Below, in pieces: positions 37,901 through 52,318 of a stretch of 64,000 nucleotides of DNA. The stretch is from contig NW_006499617.1 of NCBI RefSeq assembly GCF_000471905.2, positions 581,761 to 645,760 of the forward strand, read 5' to 3'. The notes under the pieces were generated by a model. It searched no databases. It saw only the letters and a list, made by a program, of their open reading frames with translations, and had not been told where the DNA came from. The DNA is from Amborella trichopoda. Lineage: Eukaryota > Streptophyta > Magnoliopsida > Amborellales > Amborellaceae. Each line of letters begins with the position of its first letter. Position 1 is the stretch's first letter. The position numbers were made by a program, and so were the translations under genes.

Positions 37901-40900
37901 AGTGATTCTATAGAAGAGGGCCGGGAACTCACTTTTGGCTCCTCTAAAAATCCTCGAGTTTCTCTCTGTCCAAATTAACCATACCCACATAGTCGCCGCT
38001 ATGGAAGCCCTCCATAAAAGTCTGCCTGCCTTGGGCCAAGGAACGTCCACAGCAAGGTGGAGGCGGCCTGGTATAGAGGCAGGAGTTACCCAGGTCAGAC
38101 CAAAGAGTCTAAGTTTACCCCATAGGCTACAGGCAAGATTGCAGTGGATGAAAAGGTGATAATTAATCTCTTCATCGCAACAGCACATAATGCAACGATT
38201 GGGGATTGGGATACCCCTTTATTGTAGCTGATTGACCATGAGGGCTCTTTGAGAACCCGCAATCCAGTTAAAAGCCTGCACCTTCGGTGGGGCACTAGAG
38301 GACCACACCTTGAAGACCACTGAAGTTGGGGAAAGAGGGTAAGTGGTCGATTGCAACAACTTATTATATAAGGAGGATACCAAGAAGACTCCCGATGGTG
38401 AGGGCATCCAAATCATTCTATCAGGCCTAGAGTGGGCCAGGAAAGTGGCATGCAATAAGGAGGCCAGCGAAGTAAATTCAAGGAATTCGGGGTCCGAAAG
38501 GGACCGTCTGAAAAGGGGGTTCCATACTCTTGGGCCCCCTGAAGTTGGGAGCTCTTTTGGGATGGAGGAGGATGGATTGGTGGGTAGAGAGAATAACAGG
38601 GGGAACCTTTCCCTCAAGGGGGGTGTGACCCAACCAAAGGTCTGATTAGAAGCGAATTCTTTGACCACCCCTCGGGTGGTACCGAATGTTTTGCTGAAAT
38701 GAAGTTAGGGCTGAAATAAAGGATTTCCAAGCCCCAAAAGTTCTGGTTAGTCTTCTACCCTCCGGCAGCCAAGCATTTTGTGGGATACGGTATTTAGACC
38801 GTACCACTTGGGACCACAGAAGGTTGTTGTGATTTGCTAGATGCCACCACCATTTGCCGGGTAGTGCTGTATTCTATTTCCTCAAGGTTCTAATCCCTAG
38901 TCCCCCCAAGTGCTTAGGTTGACACACTCTCTCCCAGGAAACGAGATGAAACTTAGTAGAGTCAGACTCGCCTGATCAAAGAAAGTTCCTCATAGCACTG
39001 TGTCCCACCTTACCGCACTTATAACACTCTCTCTTATCTTTGGGCTCTCTCTCGGACTCTCTCCCTTCTTATTTTCGTTTTTCTTTTTATTAAAGTTAGC
39101 CTGGCCCTTACCCTTTTGCTTAAAACTTGGCGCATTAGGCTTAAAGTTAGCCACATGCACCGCATCATGGGGTGCGGCTGCATCACGTGCCTTTTTCCTC
39201 TCTTCCTAAGCCTTGAGAAGGACACAAAGCTCCTCTAACTTGGGAGTATTCTCTCGGGAAGAGAGAGATGATATAAACACCTCCCAAGAAGTCGGGAGAG
39301 TGTTCAAAAGGTGACAAATCTGCATGGGCTCGGGAGAGCTTCATGTTGATGGCTCCGAGTTCTCGTACTAGTCCTCAAAATGCGTGCATATGAATTGCAA
39401 TTTTTGCTCCTTCAGCCATCTTTAGCTCGTGGCACTTCTTTAGAGCAAGGGTTTGCTTGACAAAAGAAGGATCAACAAACTCCTCCAACTTTTCATGTTA
39501 TCGCTTTAGCGGTATTCAAACTCTCATATTTCGATACATAAGTGTCCTGCATCGAAACAAGTAATATATGCTTAGAAAGCATGTTTTTCCGCACCCATTG
39601 AGAATAATCATCTTTTAAGTGTTGCCTCTCGTATGCGTTCCATCTTGGAACTGGTGGGGGGTCTTGGGTAAACATATCATGGAGATTTTCCTGATAGAGG
39701 ACATATCCCACTTTACGCTTTCAAGACACGTAATTGCCTCCATCGAATCTTTTTGATTTCAAGAATTTGGCCATGAAACTCTTTGTGGCCATGACTCAAG
39801 AATCAAAATACAACAATAATAATAAAATAAAAGGACAGCAAGAATTCCCCGCTGTCCTTTTAACTTGAAATCACATGTTAACCACCTTTCGAACTTCCTT
39901 CTTGGTTGGGAGATATGGCATTAATTTTAAAGACATGTCACAACGTTTACTATATAACAGATTTCTGATGTAATGCCTCCATTTTCTTGAACTTTTGAGG
40001 AGTTAAACGAGATCCAATTGCTTTCAAACCATCCCCATTTGAAAAACAAGTGTGACTAGTGTAAAATTGGTTTTGGAACCGTCTTTAAATTCCAAACGAA
40101 TTGAAAGTTATGACCCTATTTATGATCGGATGTCACTGCCTGAAATTGCAGGAAATGTGACATTGATACCACATTATGTGATACTGATAATGTTATCATG
40201 TGATACTAATACTGCCATTCTGTGATGCTAATAATGTTATCATGTGATACTGATACCGTCACCATGTGAATATGAGGCTGGGATTCTGTTATATGAATAA
40301 TGAATACTGCCATATGTGTAATGAATGCTACGCAATGGGTCCACAATTGGTAGCGAACTGTCTGATTCTGTTATAAGAATACTGCCTTATGTGCAATGAA
40401 CACTACGCAATGGGTCCTCCAATGGTAGTGTACTGTTTGATTCTGTTATATGAATACTGTGATATGTATAATAAACACTACACAATAGGTCCTCCATTGG
40501 TAGTGTATTGTTTGATTCTGTTATATGAATACTGTGATATGTATAATGAACGCTACACAATGGGTCCACCATTGGTAGTGAATATTCTGATGCTGTTTTA
40601 TGAACACGGATATCTATGATATGAGCACTACGCAATGGGTCCTCCATTGGTAGTTGAGTACACTGTACCTCGACCCCTGTGATAGGAGTGAAGTCGAGAG
40701 GTGACTGTAAGTAATAGGGAGGGTCGCACCCCCCAAGTTGTCATAGGCATTACGCATTGGGTCCTCCAATGGTAGTGTAACGCCCTCTAGCCTACGGGCG
40801 TAAGGAGAGGATCGTGTCTTGCAAGGCCACAGCCTATCAAAAATCTCAAAGCGCGTTGGGGATGTGTGCGTGAGTGAGGATATAACGAAATGAGACCTCC

Positions 40901-43900
40901 ATTTGTTATTATCCTCCTTCCTGAATGAAGGTAGAAGTCACAAATTACAGGATTGGATTAGCCTGATCAATGTGGCTTCTACTTCAGGAGTAAATAATCT
41001 GCTCTGTCTGTCGAAACTAAGTATTCTATATGAACATCTCTGACTGCATCTGTGATATGCATAAATGTAAATGCCATCTTGAGAACAAGTATTGCACTGT
41101 TAACTGAATCTTACACTCTCTATACAGCATTTATATGTACTCTGATGCATGACCTTACTCTGTGAAGCCAGTGTGACTCATGATGAACCATAAGCCATGT
41201 TGTTATGCACATACATATAGACGGGAATGCAAGAGTAATGATTTACTTACTTGGCTTATAGCTCATTCCATCTATTTCCTTTTGTGTAGAGTGATAGTGC
41301 CTGGCTGCGAGTGGCAAGCAGCAGATCGGTGATAACAGGCGTTTGGAGTTCAGATCTGTCCGGGTTTTCTTTCCTCCAAAATAGGTGTTTTGTGGCAAGG
41401 CCACGATGTTTTGATGTAATGAGATGAATGTCAGGCTTATAAGCCTTAAACTTTATTGTAAAGACTTTAGAGTTGAATGAAAGATTTAATGGTTTTAAAT
41501 TATTCAGTCTTTTGTGCTTGTTGGCTGAGTTTTATTTATTTCTCGTAGTTTGCTTTGATTTCGCATTTAGAACACGTGTTGATGCCACTCCCACCTGAGT
41601 GACGTACGTGACCCGAACTCTGTTGCCCTCCGGTATGGGACGGCAAGGGTCAGGGGGTGGGGTCGTGACAATGTGGCCCTCACACCCCCACAATATGGTG
41701 GGCCCAATGAGCCCAATGGGCCTCCCATGCCCTAAACATAATTTTTAGATAATAAAATAATTTTTATAAAACCTCCAAAAATAAAAAATCCAGGAAATTG
41801 ATTTTTCTCTAGTTAAAAATCATATTTCAATAAAATAAAATACCTAGAGAGGTCTAAACAGTCATTTTAATTATCAATAAAATAATTAAAAAATATCTAA
41901 GAAAGTTTGATGGGAATTGGATCCATAAAATTAGGATTACGACAAAAACACTGAGGACTCCATCCTCTCTAGAGACCGCATCTCACTGCATCGTCTCAAA
42001 CTGACCAAACCGATACCATGACCCACAACCCATCGTAGGGGTTCGTGATTGGACCATCAAAGTCAGCCAATAAGTGCAAGATGCTCCATAGGTCCTTCCA
42101 GCGCAGTCAAGTATTGCGTGGAGTCATCTCTTCCACACATGTATACATCACACACCCTTATCCAAAGGCTTGCTTCCTAGACGGCTATCTAGTGTACATA
42201 TTGTGTGATGGTAATGATGAGGATTTAAGCCCTTATCCTCTCAGGTCATCCATCATACACAGGGGTCAAATCAATTTCCCTTGACCAACTGTCTTGGGTA
42301 CATCTCTGACCTCATCTAGGGATACCCCACATCGAAACCCTTATCGGTTGTGCTTACACGATGCTCAGGTCTACGGGTTTTGGACTTCACAATGAGTCAT
42401 AAACAGTTAAAACTCATGTGAGTCTAAGGCATTGTTAATGCCCTACAATCCAAGCTAGACCATACTCCCACTAGAGTAAATTATTCATTATATATTTTTA
42501 GTACATGCACTCATAAGACCTTTAAATGGCCACAAAACCTCAACAAAATTATAATATAGTAATAATATTGCATCAAAAAAATTTAAAAGCAATAGAAAAC
42601 ACTTCCATAACATATGATTAAAAATAAAAATAAAACCCTTTATATATTTCAATGTTATGGCATTAAAAAAATCTTCAAAAACTATTTTTTTCCTAAAAAT
42701 TATTACAATTTTTTAAAATCTAGGTTTTAAAAAAAAAAACTTAAAAAATGAAAAAATCTAGCTTTTTACAACTAAAAATTAAAAAATCAAGTTTTTTCCC
42801 CAAAAATTAAAAAAATTAAAAAATCATTACAATTTTTTAAAATCTAGTTTTTTTTAGTTTTTAGAAAAAATAGTGGTATCGGTTTTTATCAGTTTTTTTA
42901 AATTACATAAATACTAAGAACTTGTCTCATGTGTTAGTGTATATTATCCATTGCATTCATTTTATAGTCAAATAAAATATAAAATGCAACTCATTGAAAA
43001 AAAATGAATCTCTCTTACTTAAAATTATTATGATAAAAAAAATAAAGCGTATAATAGTTTTGGACCTTTTGATTTAATAGAGAGAAAACATAGGTATGAC
43101 CCTCAAAATAATTAAATCTAATATGCAATAATTAGTATGGATAAAAAAATAAAATTTCGAAACATGGATTTGCAATCATATTTTAATATAATTAAATAAA
43201 TAAATAAATAAATTCATATTTGCAATATGGAATAATAGATAAAGCAACGTGAAAATATATTCCAAAGTGGGTGTATGGACTAATGTTGTGCCATGAACTA
43301 TTGTTATTTTTTAAAAAACATATCCCATGAACTAGTATTATTTTTTTCTTTTAAAATATCCAATAAACTAGTATTATTTTTTACTTTTTAAATATCCCAC
43401 AAGATAGTATTATTTTTTATTTTTTAAATATCCCTATGTGCTAGTATTACTCAGGGATATGAGCTAGTATTACATACCCTACAATTTATTGATCGGAGTT
43501 TATTCACCCCAAGTGTTTCTAATTTTCTGGACACTAAATTTAGATTCCCAATTTATTGAATAATGTGGGACAATTTATGCGAGAGTTGAATAATGTGGGA
43601 CAATTTATGCGAGAGAAAGAGATAAGCAAAATAAAATAGTAGTCAAGCTTTCAATGGAAAACTCAAGCTTTTAGCAAGTGTTTGTGGTAATTGAGGAGAA
43701 ATTGTCGGGTTTTACTATTCGGGAGAAAGGGGTAAGAAAACATTTTTTTGATTAACATTGTATTGCTCACATTGGAGAGTATTACAACTAAGTGAGAGTC
43801 CGAAATCACCCTAACAAAGGGTGACCCACTAAAAAATGTGCTAGCCTAACATGTACAAAATGGTTTATAGAGCCACCCACTTACATCGATTTACATGAAG

Positions 43901-46900
43901 CTTTTGCAAAAATATAGCGAGACAAAAAAACCAAAAACCGAGCCGTATTAAGTTGTGTGCCCCTGGTCCTGAGCAAAAAAGGAGTCGGACCCGGGTTGCG
44001 CTTGTCCTTGGCCTTGACTTCTAGCACCCTCTTTCGCCAAGAGATCTCCAGTTTCGTTGGACGTCCTCCATAGATGCCTCCAGGAGACGTCCATATCCCT
44101 GCATATATGATCAATTTCGTCAAAAATTGAGGCTAAGTACCATGGTGGTGAGCTCGTTGTCCTTGCCTAGGAAATAACATTTTTTAGTCTCCTTCCACTA
44201 TCAAGTGTAGGCCCCAAGAAGGATTGAAAAGTTTTATGCCTATTAAAAGGGCAAGATTTTCGGCATGATGGGAATCCTTTCTACCTAAGTATTTTGAAAA
44301 GGTCAGGAGGATGTTAATTTGGTGGTCATGAAAGACCCTCCCAGCCCTTGCCGGGCCAGGGTTCCCTAGGGAGCACCCGTCGAAGTTTAGTTTGATGTAT
44401 CCTTGGGGTGGTGGTTGCCAGTTATAAGGTCTGATTACCAATCTCGGTTGGTGATGAAGCACATTTATCCATTGGGTGAGGAAAAAACTTCCTGAGATCC
44501 CTGAAAAAACTGTGGCCCAAAAGGTAACCAGAGAAATTGTCTTGTGTAGTAGACCTGGTGTGTGAAGTTTTGTTGCTTTGAAAATTCTAGAGTGTCTTTC
44601 CAACCAAATGGTCCATATGGTTGCAGCAACTGTTGCCTTCCATAACAACCTTCCTGCCTTCGGCCAACCTGAGTCAAGATCATAGGAGATCAAAGCCTTG
44701 ACTGAAGGAGGGGTGACCCATTTGATGCCAAAAAGTTGCAACACTTGACCCCAAAGGTCAAAAGTATAGTCACAGTGGATGAACAAATGTTGGTTCGATT
44801 CCTTCTCACACAGGAAAGGCACACCTATTGGGGATCGGGATCCCTCTCTTTTGTAGTTGGTCCACTGTGAGAGCTCAAGCTAGTTGAAAGTTTGGACTTT
44901 TGGTGGAGCAATGGTGGCTCAAACTTTGGATTGAATTGCTGTTGGATTCGCCGGGAAAGTTGGGGGTAAAATTAAGCTTTTGTAGAAAGATGCTACCGAA
45001 AAGATGCCAGACGGAGCTAGAGTCCAGATGATAGCATCACTTCCTTGAGGCCAGATGAAGATGGAGTGGAGGGAGGTCGAGAGTGACTGAAAGTGGTTGG
45101 TTTCCTCTTCAGTAAGATTCCTTCGAAAGGAAGGGTTCCATACTCTACGTCCCCCTGTGAGGACCATTTCCTCGGCAAGGGAGGATTCTTTGTTTTGAGC
45201 CAGAGAGTAGGGGGCAGGGAACACCTCTCTCAAAGGAGAGGGTCCTATCCACAAATCCGAACAGAATCTCACTCTAGAGCCCTCTCTAGGACGGAACCTT
45301 ATGAATTTTCTAAACTGGGAAAGGGCCGACGAAAAGGATCTCCAGGCCACTGAGGAGTTGTGTCAGTGACTCCTAACTGGCATCCAGGCTCCTTCAGGGA
45401 TTTTATACTTATTCCGTAGTACCTGAGCCCAAAGAGAGTTAGGCTGGGTGGCTATACGCCACCACCATTTCCCAAGGAGTGCCTGGTTTTGTTTACGAAG
45501 GATTCGAATACCAAGTCCTCCTTGCTGTTTGGGTAGACAAATGTTGTCCCAAGCTACAAGATGGAACTTAGTCTTATCCGCCTGCCCCGACCAAAAAAAA
45601 TTTCGCAATGGCAGCATTGATCATAGTCATTCTTCCTGCCATAGAGAGGAATCAACCCTTCCACCCTGCCAAACACATGTCTACCTTGTCTAGGAATTGG
45701 GACCATTGCCTTTTCTTGGGTTTCCCCAATCCCAAAGGGAGGCCTAGATAAGTAGTCGGTAAATCTTCCACTTTACACTCCCACCTCGGAATGAAGGCTC
45801 TGACCACTACTGGTGTCAAGGCTATACCCAACATTTTTTATTTCTCCATATTTACGTTGAACCCTGTCGCTGTTTAGAAGCAACTAAGGAAGAGTTTGAG
45901 AGTTTCTACTTCGTTACAAGAGGCATCAATAAACACCAAAGTGTCATCCGCATATTCCAGATGAGACACAGTTGGGTCATATCTACTACTCCTGAAACCT
46001 GAAAGAAGGCCAATCTCATAGAGCCGGGTGATGAAGCAACTGAAGTCCCCTGTCGAAATTGCGAATAGGAAGGGGGAGAGGGGGTCTCCATGGCGGAGAC
46101 CCCTTGAAGAAGGGAAGTAACCTTTTGGGGTTCCATTGATAAGAATGGAGAAATGTGGATGTGAGTAGCAACCTTTCATCCACTTTCTCCATCTATACCG
46201 AAAACCCATTCTTGCCATCGCCTCATCTAGTATTGACCAGTCCAAATGTCATATGCCTTTTCCCAATCAATTTTGAAAATAAGACCAGGTTTCTTTCCAA
46301 GGTGCCTCAAGTGGATGCACTCATGAGCCACTAAGGCCCCATCAAGAATTTGTTTGTCTTTGAGAAAGGCAGATTGTGAGGAAGATATAACTGAGGGAAG
46401 TACTTGTTGAAGCCTAGAGGCTAAGACTTTTGCCAGGATCTTGTAAGAAGAATTCAGTAGGCTTATTAGGCGAAAATCTTTGATTTCTTCAGCACCTTCA
46501 ATTTTGGGGACCAGAGCGAGGAAGGTAGATTTAATGGCTTTGTGGAGGGGTACCTCGATGGAAGAATTCCTCGAAGAATTTGATGAAGTCAGAACGGAAG
46601 GAGTCCCAGGACTCCTTGAAGGGAGCAATCGGGAATCCGTCAGGGCCCGGTGCCTTGTCTTTGGCTAGAGCATTGATAGCTAATAAAATTTCTTCCTCTG
46701 TGAACTGTTGCTCTAGCCAGACAGCTTTCTCATGAGTGAGGGTAAGGAAATCAAGGGAAGTCATTCTCGGTCTAGGGTATGACGGGGCTGAGTATAGAGT
46801 TTGAAAGAAGTCTAATATTGCCTGCTCTATCTCAATTGGTTGAGTGAGGTATCTGTTATTGACCTTTATCATCGAAATCGAATTGTCTCTCCTGCGGCAA

Positions 46901-49900
46901 TTAGCAATGCGATGAAAAAAGGTAGTGTTATGATCGCCAGCTTTTAACCAGGTGATTCTAGATCTCTGGAACCAGTAGATCTCTTCTTTTTTGAGGGTAG
47001 AAAGGTATTCAAGTTTAGACTTTGATCTAAGGTCAATCTTTGAGGATTCCAGTGGTCTAGTTTCCTCGAGATGATCAATCTCTTGGATGGTATTCAACAG
47101 GGCCGACTTGAGTTGGGAGAAGTTATCAGGGATGGACCGGCTCCAAGTTTTGAGCGAGGTTTTTAGGATTTGGAGTTTGGTCTGAAGGATATACCCTGCT
47201 CTGCCCGAGACCTGTGAGGCAGGGGAATTCCACCAAGTTTCTAGAAAGGTAAGAAAGTCCTTTTCTTGGAGCCAATGAAGGTCAAATCTGAAGGGCATGG
47301 GGCCCCTCTGAACGACAATTGTATCAAGCAAAATGGGACAATGGTCCGAGGTAGGTTTCGGAAGGGCTAAAGATGAGGATCTCGAAAAATATTCCTCCCA
47401 GTTTAGGGACAGGCTGTCTAATTTTGAGAGGGTGGGATTGGTAGCGTGGTTGGACCACGTAAAACAATATCCCTGGAGGGGAATGTCTAAGAGTTCTGTT
47501 CGACTGATGAAGTCTGAGAAATCCCTCATATCCTAGAAAATAGAATTTGAGGAGTTTCTCTCATGGGACCATCGGATGACATTGAAGTCCCCTCCCAGAC
47601 ACCAAATGGGGTATGCAAGGGATACTACATGTCCCAGTTCTGACCATAGTATGCATCTGAGGGTTGGTGATGTTGGGCCATAGACTGCCGGGAATTTCCA
47701 TGGGACCCCATCAGAGATGCTGGAGAGAAGGATGGTCACAGAGAATTCCCCTATGAAGGAAGAGTTTAGGGTGAAGTCTGAGGGATCCCAGACCACCCCA
47801 ATCCCTCCTGAAGCCCCATTTGCCGGTAGGGAGACCCACTGACTTGGTCTTCTCCCCCATACTTGGCGAATGAGTTGTAGGTTAGGTTTTGGGAGTTTGG
47901 TTTCAAGGAGAGCCAGAACAGTAGGGCAAAGTTTTGAGGTGAGGTCCTTAACAACACTCTTCTTGGAGGACTGTCCTAGCCCTCTAACGTTCCAGATGAG
48001 TATCTTCATTACTTAGTCGTTGGCAAGGAGAGGATGGAGGCCAATCTAAGAGACCTCCTTGGACAGTCAGTGGAGAGAGGAGCGGGAGAGCTAGCAAGGG
48101 GCTCTCCAGCAAATGGCATCGATGATAAAAGATTGCAGAGTTCTCTTTGGCCTCTGAATCTCACCTGTAACCTACTATTTGCATCAGCTGTGACGAACTT
48201 GTGGGCTGGTCCTTTCGGTCCATCGTACTCGAAACCGATGATTCTGTACATCTCTCTCATCCTTGCAACAATGCTGTTTGGTTCATCCCTATCAACCTCC
48301 TCGACTCCTTCAAAAGCCTGGGAGAGAAAGAAAGGGGTCAAAGCATTTACAGGGAACCCTGGAACTGATTCTGCCAAAGTTGTATCGTCAATCCTGTTAG
48401 TTGCATCCTTGTCGACCTCCTCGGCTTCTACGATAGCCTGGGAGGAAGAGATGGTGGGCGTTGCCTTTTCAAGGGGAGCCATCTCAGCTTCTGCCATGGG
48501 TATGAGGAGTTGGAAGGGTAGAGGTCAGGGGGTAGAGCAGGCCGGTCAAAGAACAGTGGGGGGTTGGCGTCAGGGGGTGAAAAAATAGCAGTTGGGGGAG
48601 GAGGGGGCAGAGAAAAGGCTGGCCGAGGGACAGTTGGCTGAGGGACAAGGGGGAGGTTGGCTTGTTGGGCCAAGGTGAGAGGGTTAACCGAAAGGGTTAG
48701 GAAAGCCTGGGGATGGTAAGTGAAAGAGGAGGAAGGGATATACGTAAGGTAGTGGTGCATTTGAATGGAAGAGTAGCTGGAAAACAATAGGGGAGAGGAA
48801 GAGGGCCATGCAACATGGATGGTACTGACTCTGTGGATGTGTACGAGGTGTGGGGTAAAGGAAAGAACGGGGGCAGCAGGCTTGAAACAGAAGCTAGGTC
48901 AGGGGGAGAACGGTCCAAGGAATGAGCTGCTACAATTCCCAACAGAATAAGGTTCCTGTTAGAGAACCTGTTGAAATGGTTACCGTCCAAAGACATTTTA
49001 TCCCTGACAGGTTGAAGAAAGTCACCAAGGTTGAGAGGGTAGAAGGTGAGAGAGAAGGGTGAGGGTGAGGAAAGCAGAGAGGCCGACAGCGATGAGGTTT
49101 GAGAAGGAGGGGTTGGGTTAGCCTGCGGGTTAGGGGTAGGGGTACAGGAGGAAGGGAGGGGGTTAGACGATGAGAAGTCGCATGAACTCCAAGGGGAGGG
49201 GGTTACAGAGGGGGTATCAGGGTTAGGGTAGGAAGATGGGTGAAGCAAGGTGGGAGAGAGAGGGGAAGGAAGGGGGTGAGGGAGAGGAGAGTCACCCACT
49301 TGGGTAGAGGGTCGTGGGGGCGTGGAGAGGTGACTCGCTGGTTTCAGAGGAGGGAGAGGGAACAGCTGGGGTGGGTTGAAGGCTGGGGAGCAGGTGCTGA
49401 AGAGCAGCGAGGGCCTATGAGGGAGGCACGAAAGTAGGGCCTGTTGGTGCTGGTACTGTTGCCGTCGGCATTGTCAGAAACAGGTGGCCCTGCTGCATAG
49501 GGGAAGAAAGTGGCGAGGGCGACAGAGGGGTAGCCGGCAAGAGGGAAAAAGGGGGTGGCTGCTGCAGGGAAGGAGGGACAAGGGGCAATGCAAGCAGTAG
49601 GTGGGATACGATGTGAGGCTCGAGGGGACGCGTGGAAGGGGAAATCAAGGGAAGGTAGGGAGGTATAATGAGAGAGGGATGGGACAAAAGGTGGTCGGAG
49701 AGGAAAGAGAGGGTTTGGATAAGAAAACATTATCCCACATGGAGGAGTTGTTGGCACGAGTCTTCAACTAAAAGGTCCATAACCCAACAATGCAAGTGAA
49801 CGACAAACACAAGAGGTTAATTGAGTGCCAGTGTTAGCAGGAGGTAAGCCACGTGTTAATAAGGATGTCCTGGAACAGGATTGGTGGTGGTACACCATGT

Positions 49901-52274
49901 TTTTTTTTAACTAAAAAATATAAGTCAAAAGGTGGAAAATGCGATGTAAGAACTGGTTCGTGACGTCGTGACCGTTGACATGTCCGATCTGTGATGTCAT
50001 GACGCCGATCTGTGAGGTCATCAAACGATTTCTTGTAGAAAAATGGCCAGATCCCATTTTATTAGTGGATCCGGATGGTTCCACCAATACCCAATCCGAG
50101 TCAGAAAGGCATTTTTGTTCACCTTGGTTTAGAGAGGCGTGAAGACAAGGTATGTTGTTCCCCATTTAAAAGGAACCTCAGTGTTCTTGGCCAAAGTGTT
50201 ACAAACAGGTTAACGCCATCAAAGTGGCTCGAAAGAAGATTTGACAAGCCAAATTCATGATCCATGAATGAGTCAAAAGGCATCAGCCTTAAAAAGTTGA
50301 AACTATGAGAAATATTAGTTTTTGTTTAAATAAAAAATCATGGTTAGAGCAAGACAAATCAAGTGGACCAAAGTTACATTCACTATGGGCTAACACCAAT
50401 GAAACCAAAGAACATTATGATAGAAGTGTAATCATAGTTCGTCAAGAACATTATGATAAAAGTGTAATCATAGTTCGTCATACCTGAGGACTGTTCCAGT
50501 TAAGTTGAACAGCTCTTTCATAATTTTTGGTTGCCTGCAAAAAAAAGAAGATTCTGTCAAAATTCAAAGAAACGAAGTTCTCCACCGAGAAGGAAGTTCT
50601 ATAGGTATGGTTCTCATCCACAATGCTGAAGACTAAACATGATCTTAAATTTATATAATTTGCTCTAAGAAAAGTATAGCAAGTAATGATTGCATTGAAT
50701 GATATGAGCACCACCTGTTTCCATAATTCCTCAGCCTCCTTAGTTCGGCCTCGCATTTTCGCTCGGTCAGAGATGGCAATAGCCCAATTATAAAATGCCT
50801 ACCAAATAATACCCGGATCGTTAGTGTGACGTGTCAACCTAAAATCATGTTTAGGGTATGTCGCAAATGAACATGATTGTTATCCAATCTTTGTTGCATG
50901 GTCCTTACATTTCACCACATAGTCAATGGGGACTAGGCTTATATAATAATTATAATAATAATAAAAAGGATATTGTGAACACAATATCTGAACTTCTAGA
51001 AGCACAGGTGAAATCAGACGAACATGGATTGTACTAGACATATTCTCTGAACTGCCATGGACAACATTAACTAGATAGATACATGGGGATGTTATAGAAA
51101 AGATAAAGGTGGAGTACTAAAAAACAATCAAAATATTAATTTCCAATAAAAAAAGGAATATGCACATATTATCTTCGTTATCTGAATTGTCTTTCAACTC
51201 CCAGAATAATTTGGTCAGATTCTTTCAAGTGAAGAAATTGATGATATTCAATAATCAATGCACAAACATGGTCAAATAATATGTCACCAATTTCACAGCC
51301 AAGTCCAGTTCTAACTTCTAATCAATGATTAGACTCCAAGTTGATTATGAGCCAGGAAATATAGCATGCCCTCGATTCTTATTCTAGGCCCTAGCACATA
51401 AACAAATAAAGAACCTCCAATATTATGTCAAGCAACCAAAGATGAAAATATGTATGTAACAATCTACATACTTTCTGGACAGACAAAATAATATTTCAAA
51501 CAAGTTAGCCAAACTTCAAGTAACATGATATTGGTATGTCCTAGGTCTAAGGTGGATGGAGCAAAAATGGAACAGAATGTGATTAGTTGGGGAAGTAGAC
51601 AAGCACCATATCCATGATATATCTATTGTATTTTACTACTTCTTGAGGGAGTGCAGCGGAGAGACAGACTCACATGCAAAGGAGTAACGAAAGCAGTTAA
51701 CTCAGTCTTGCGATGAGTCCTAGTGTTCAAAGTAGACTACAATTTTGTATATCAGAAAGATAATTGTGTATCCCAAGTTTTTTATTAATCAAATACAGTT
51801 AACAATTATAGATACAAGGAACAAGCCTTTCCTGTTTTGGCCTCAGGAAAATGTGAGTTAACTCAAAGCATGCATACGTAGATGCATGCTTTCTTGTTCA
51901 GAAATTGGTTTCTCACACTTGACTCAGATACATGTAATGAATGAAAATTCTGCCGCCTAAGCAGCCTAGCCTACAAACTGTCTAGATGTAGCCTAGGCAG
52001 TGGGGTCTGGGCAAGCATGCCTAAGGCGGGCGCCTAGGCGGTCAGGGCGCCCACCTAATGCCATCCCTTAAAGCAAAAAAAAAAATTCCAAATCCTCCCA
52101 AACAAAAAAAAGCCTGGAATTGCCCTTCTCTCTCTCTCTCTCTCTNNNNNNNNNNNNNNNNNNNNNNNNNNNNNNNCTCTCTCACACACACAACAAGACA
52201 CACTAGTACGACGTACGTGTCGTCTCTCTTTACTTACTAGTAGTAAGAAGAAAAGAAAAGAAACGAACTACACA

Positions 52275-52318
<44 letters not shown>

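Larger units (their letters stand above)
43743..49719 (-). mobile_element. LINE A, about full length (6 kb)
   Basis: L1-type plant LINE with ORF1, endonuclease, reverse transcriptase, zinc-binding segment and RNase H in order. A short poly(A) lies at 43743-43749. TAAGAAAACAT occurs at 43733-43743 and at 49720-49730, consistent with an 11-bp target duplication. Reading frames are interrupted several times, so it is not active, but it is the best preserved LINE here. It sits in the 14.7-kb intron, in the same orientation as the host gene. Confidence 0.88.

Noticed and set aside
40387-40647. A 25-residue repeat protein
   Set aside because: The 75-bp period keeps frames open on both strands; no start context, neighbour or homology supports coding.
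48034-48588. 184-codon plus-strand ORF
   Set aside because: It is antisense to LINE A ORF1 and has no recognisable domain.
48428-49757. Proline-rich host gene (extensin-like) on the minus strand
   Set aside because: Three different frames, no signal peptide or regular SPPP pattern, and it lies inside LINE A between the target duplication and ORF1.
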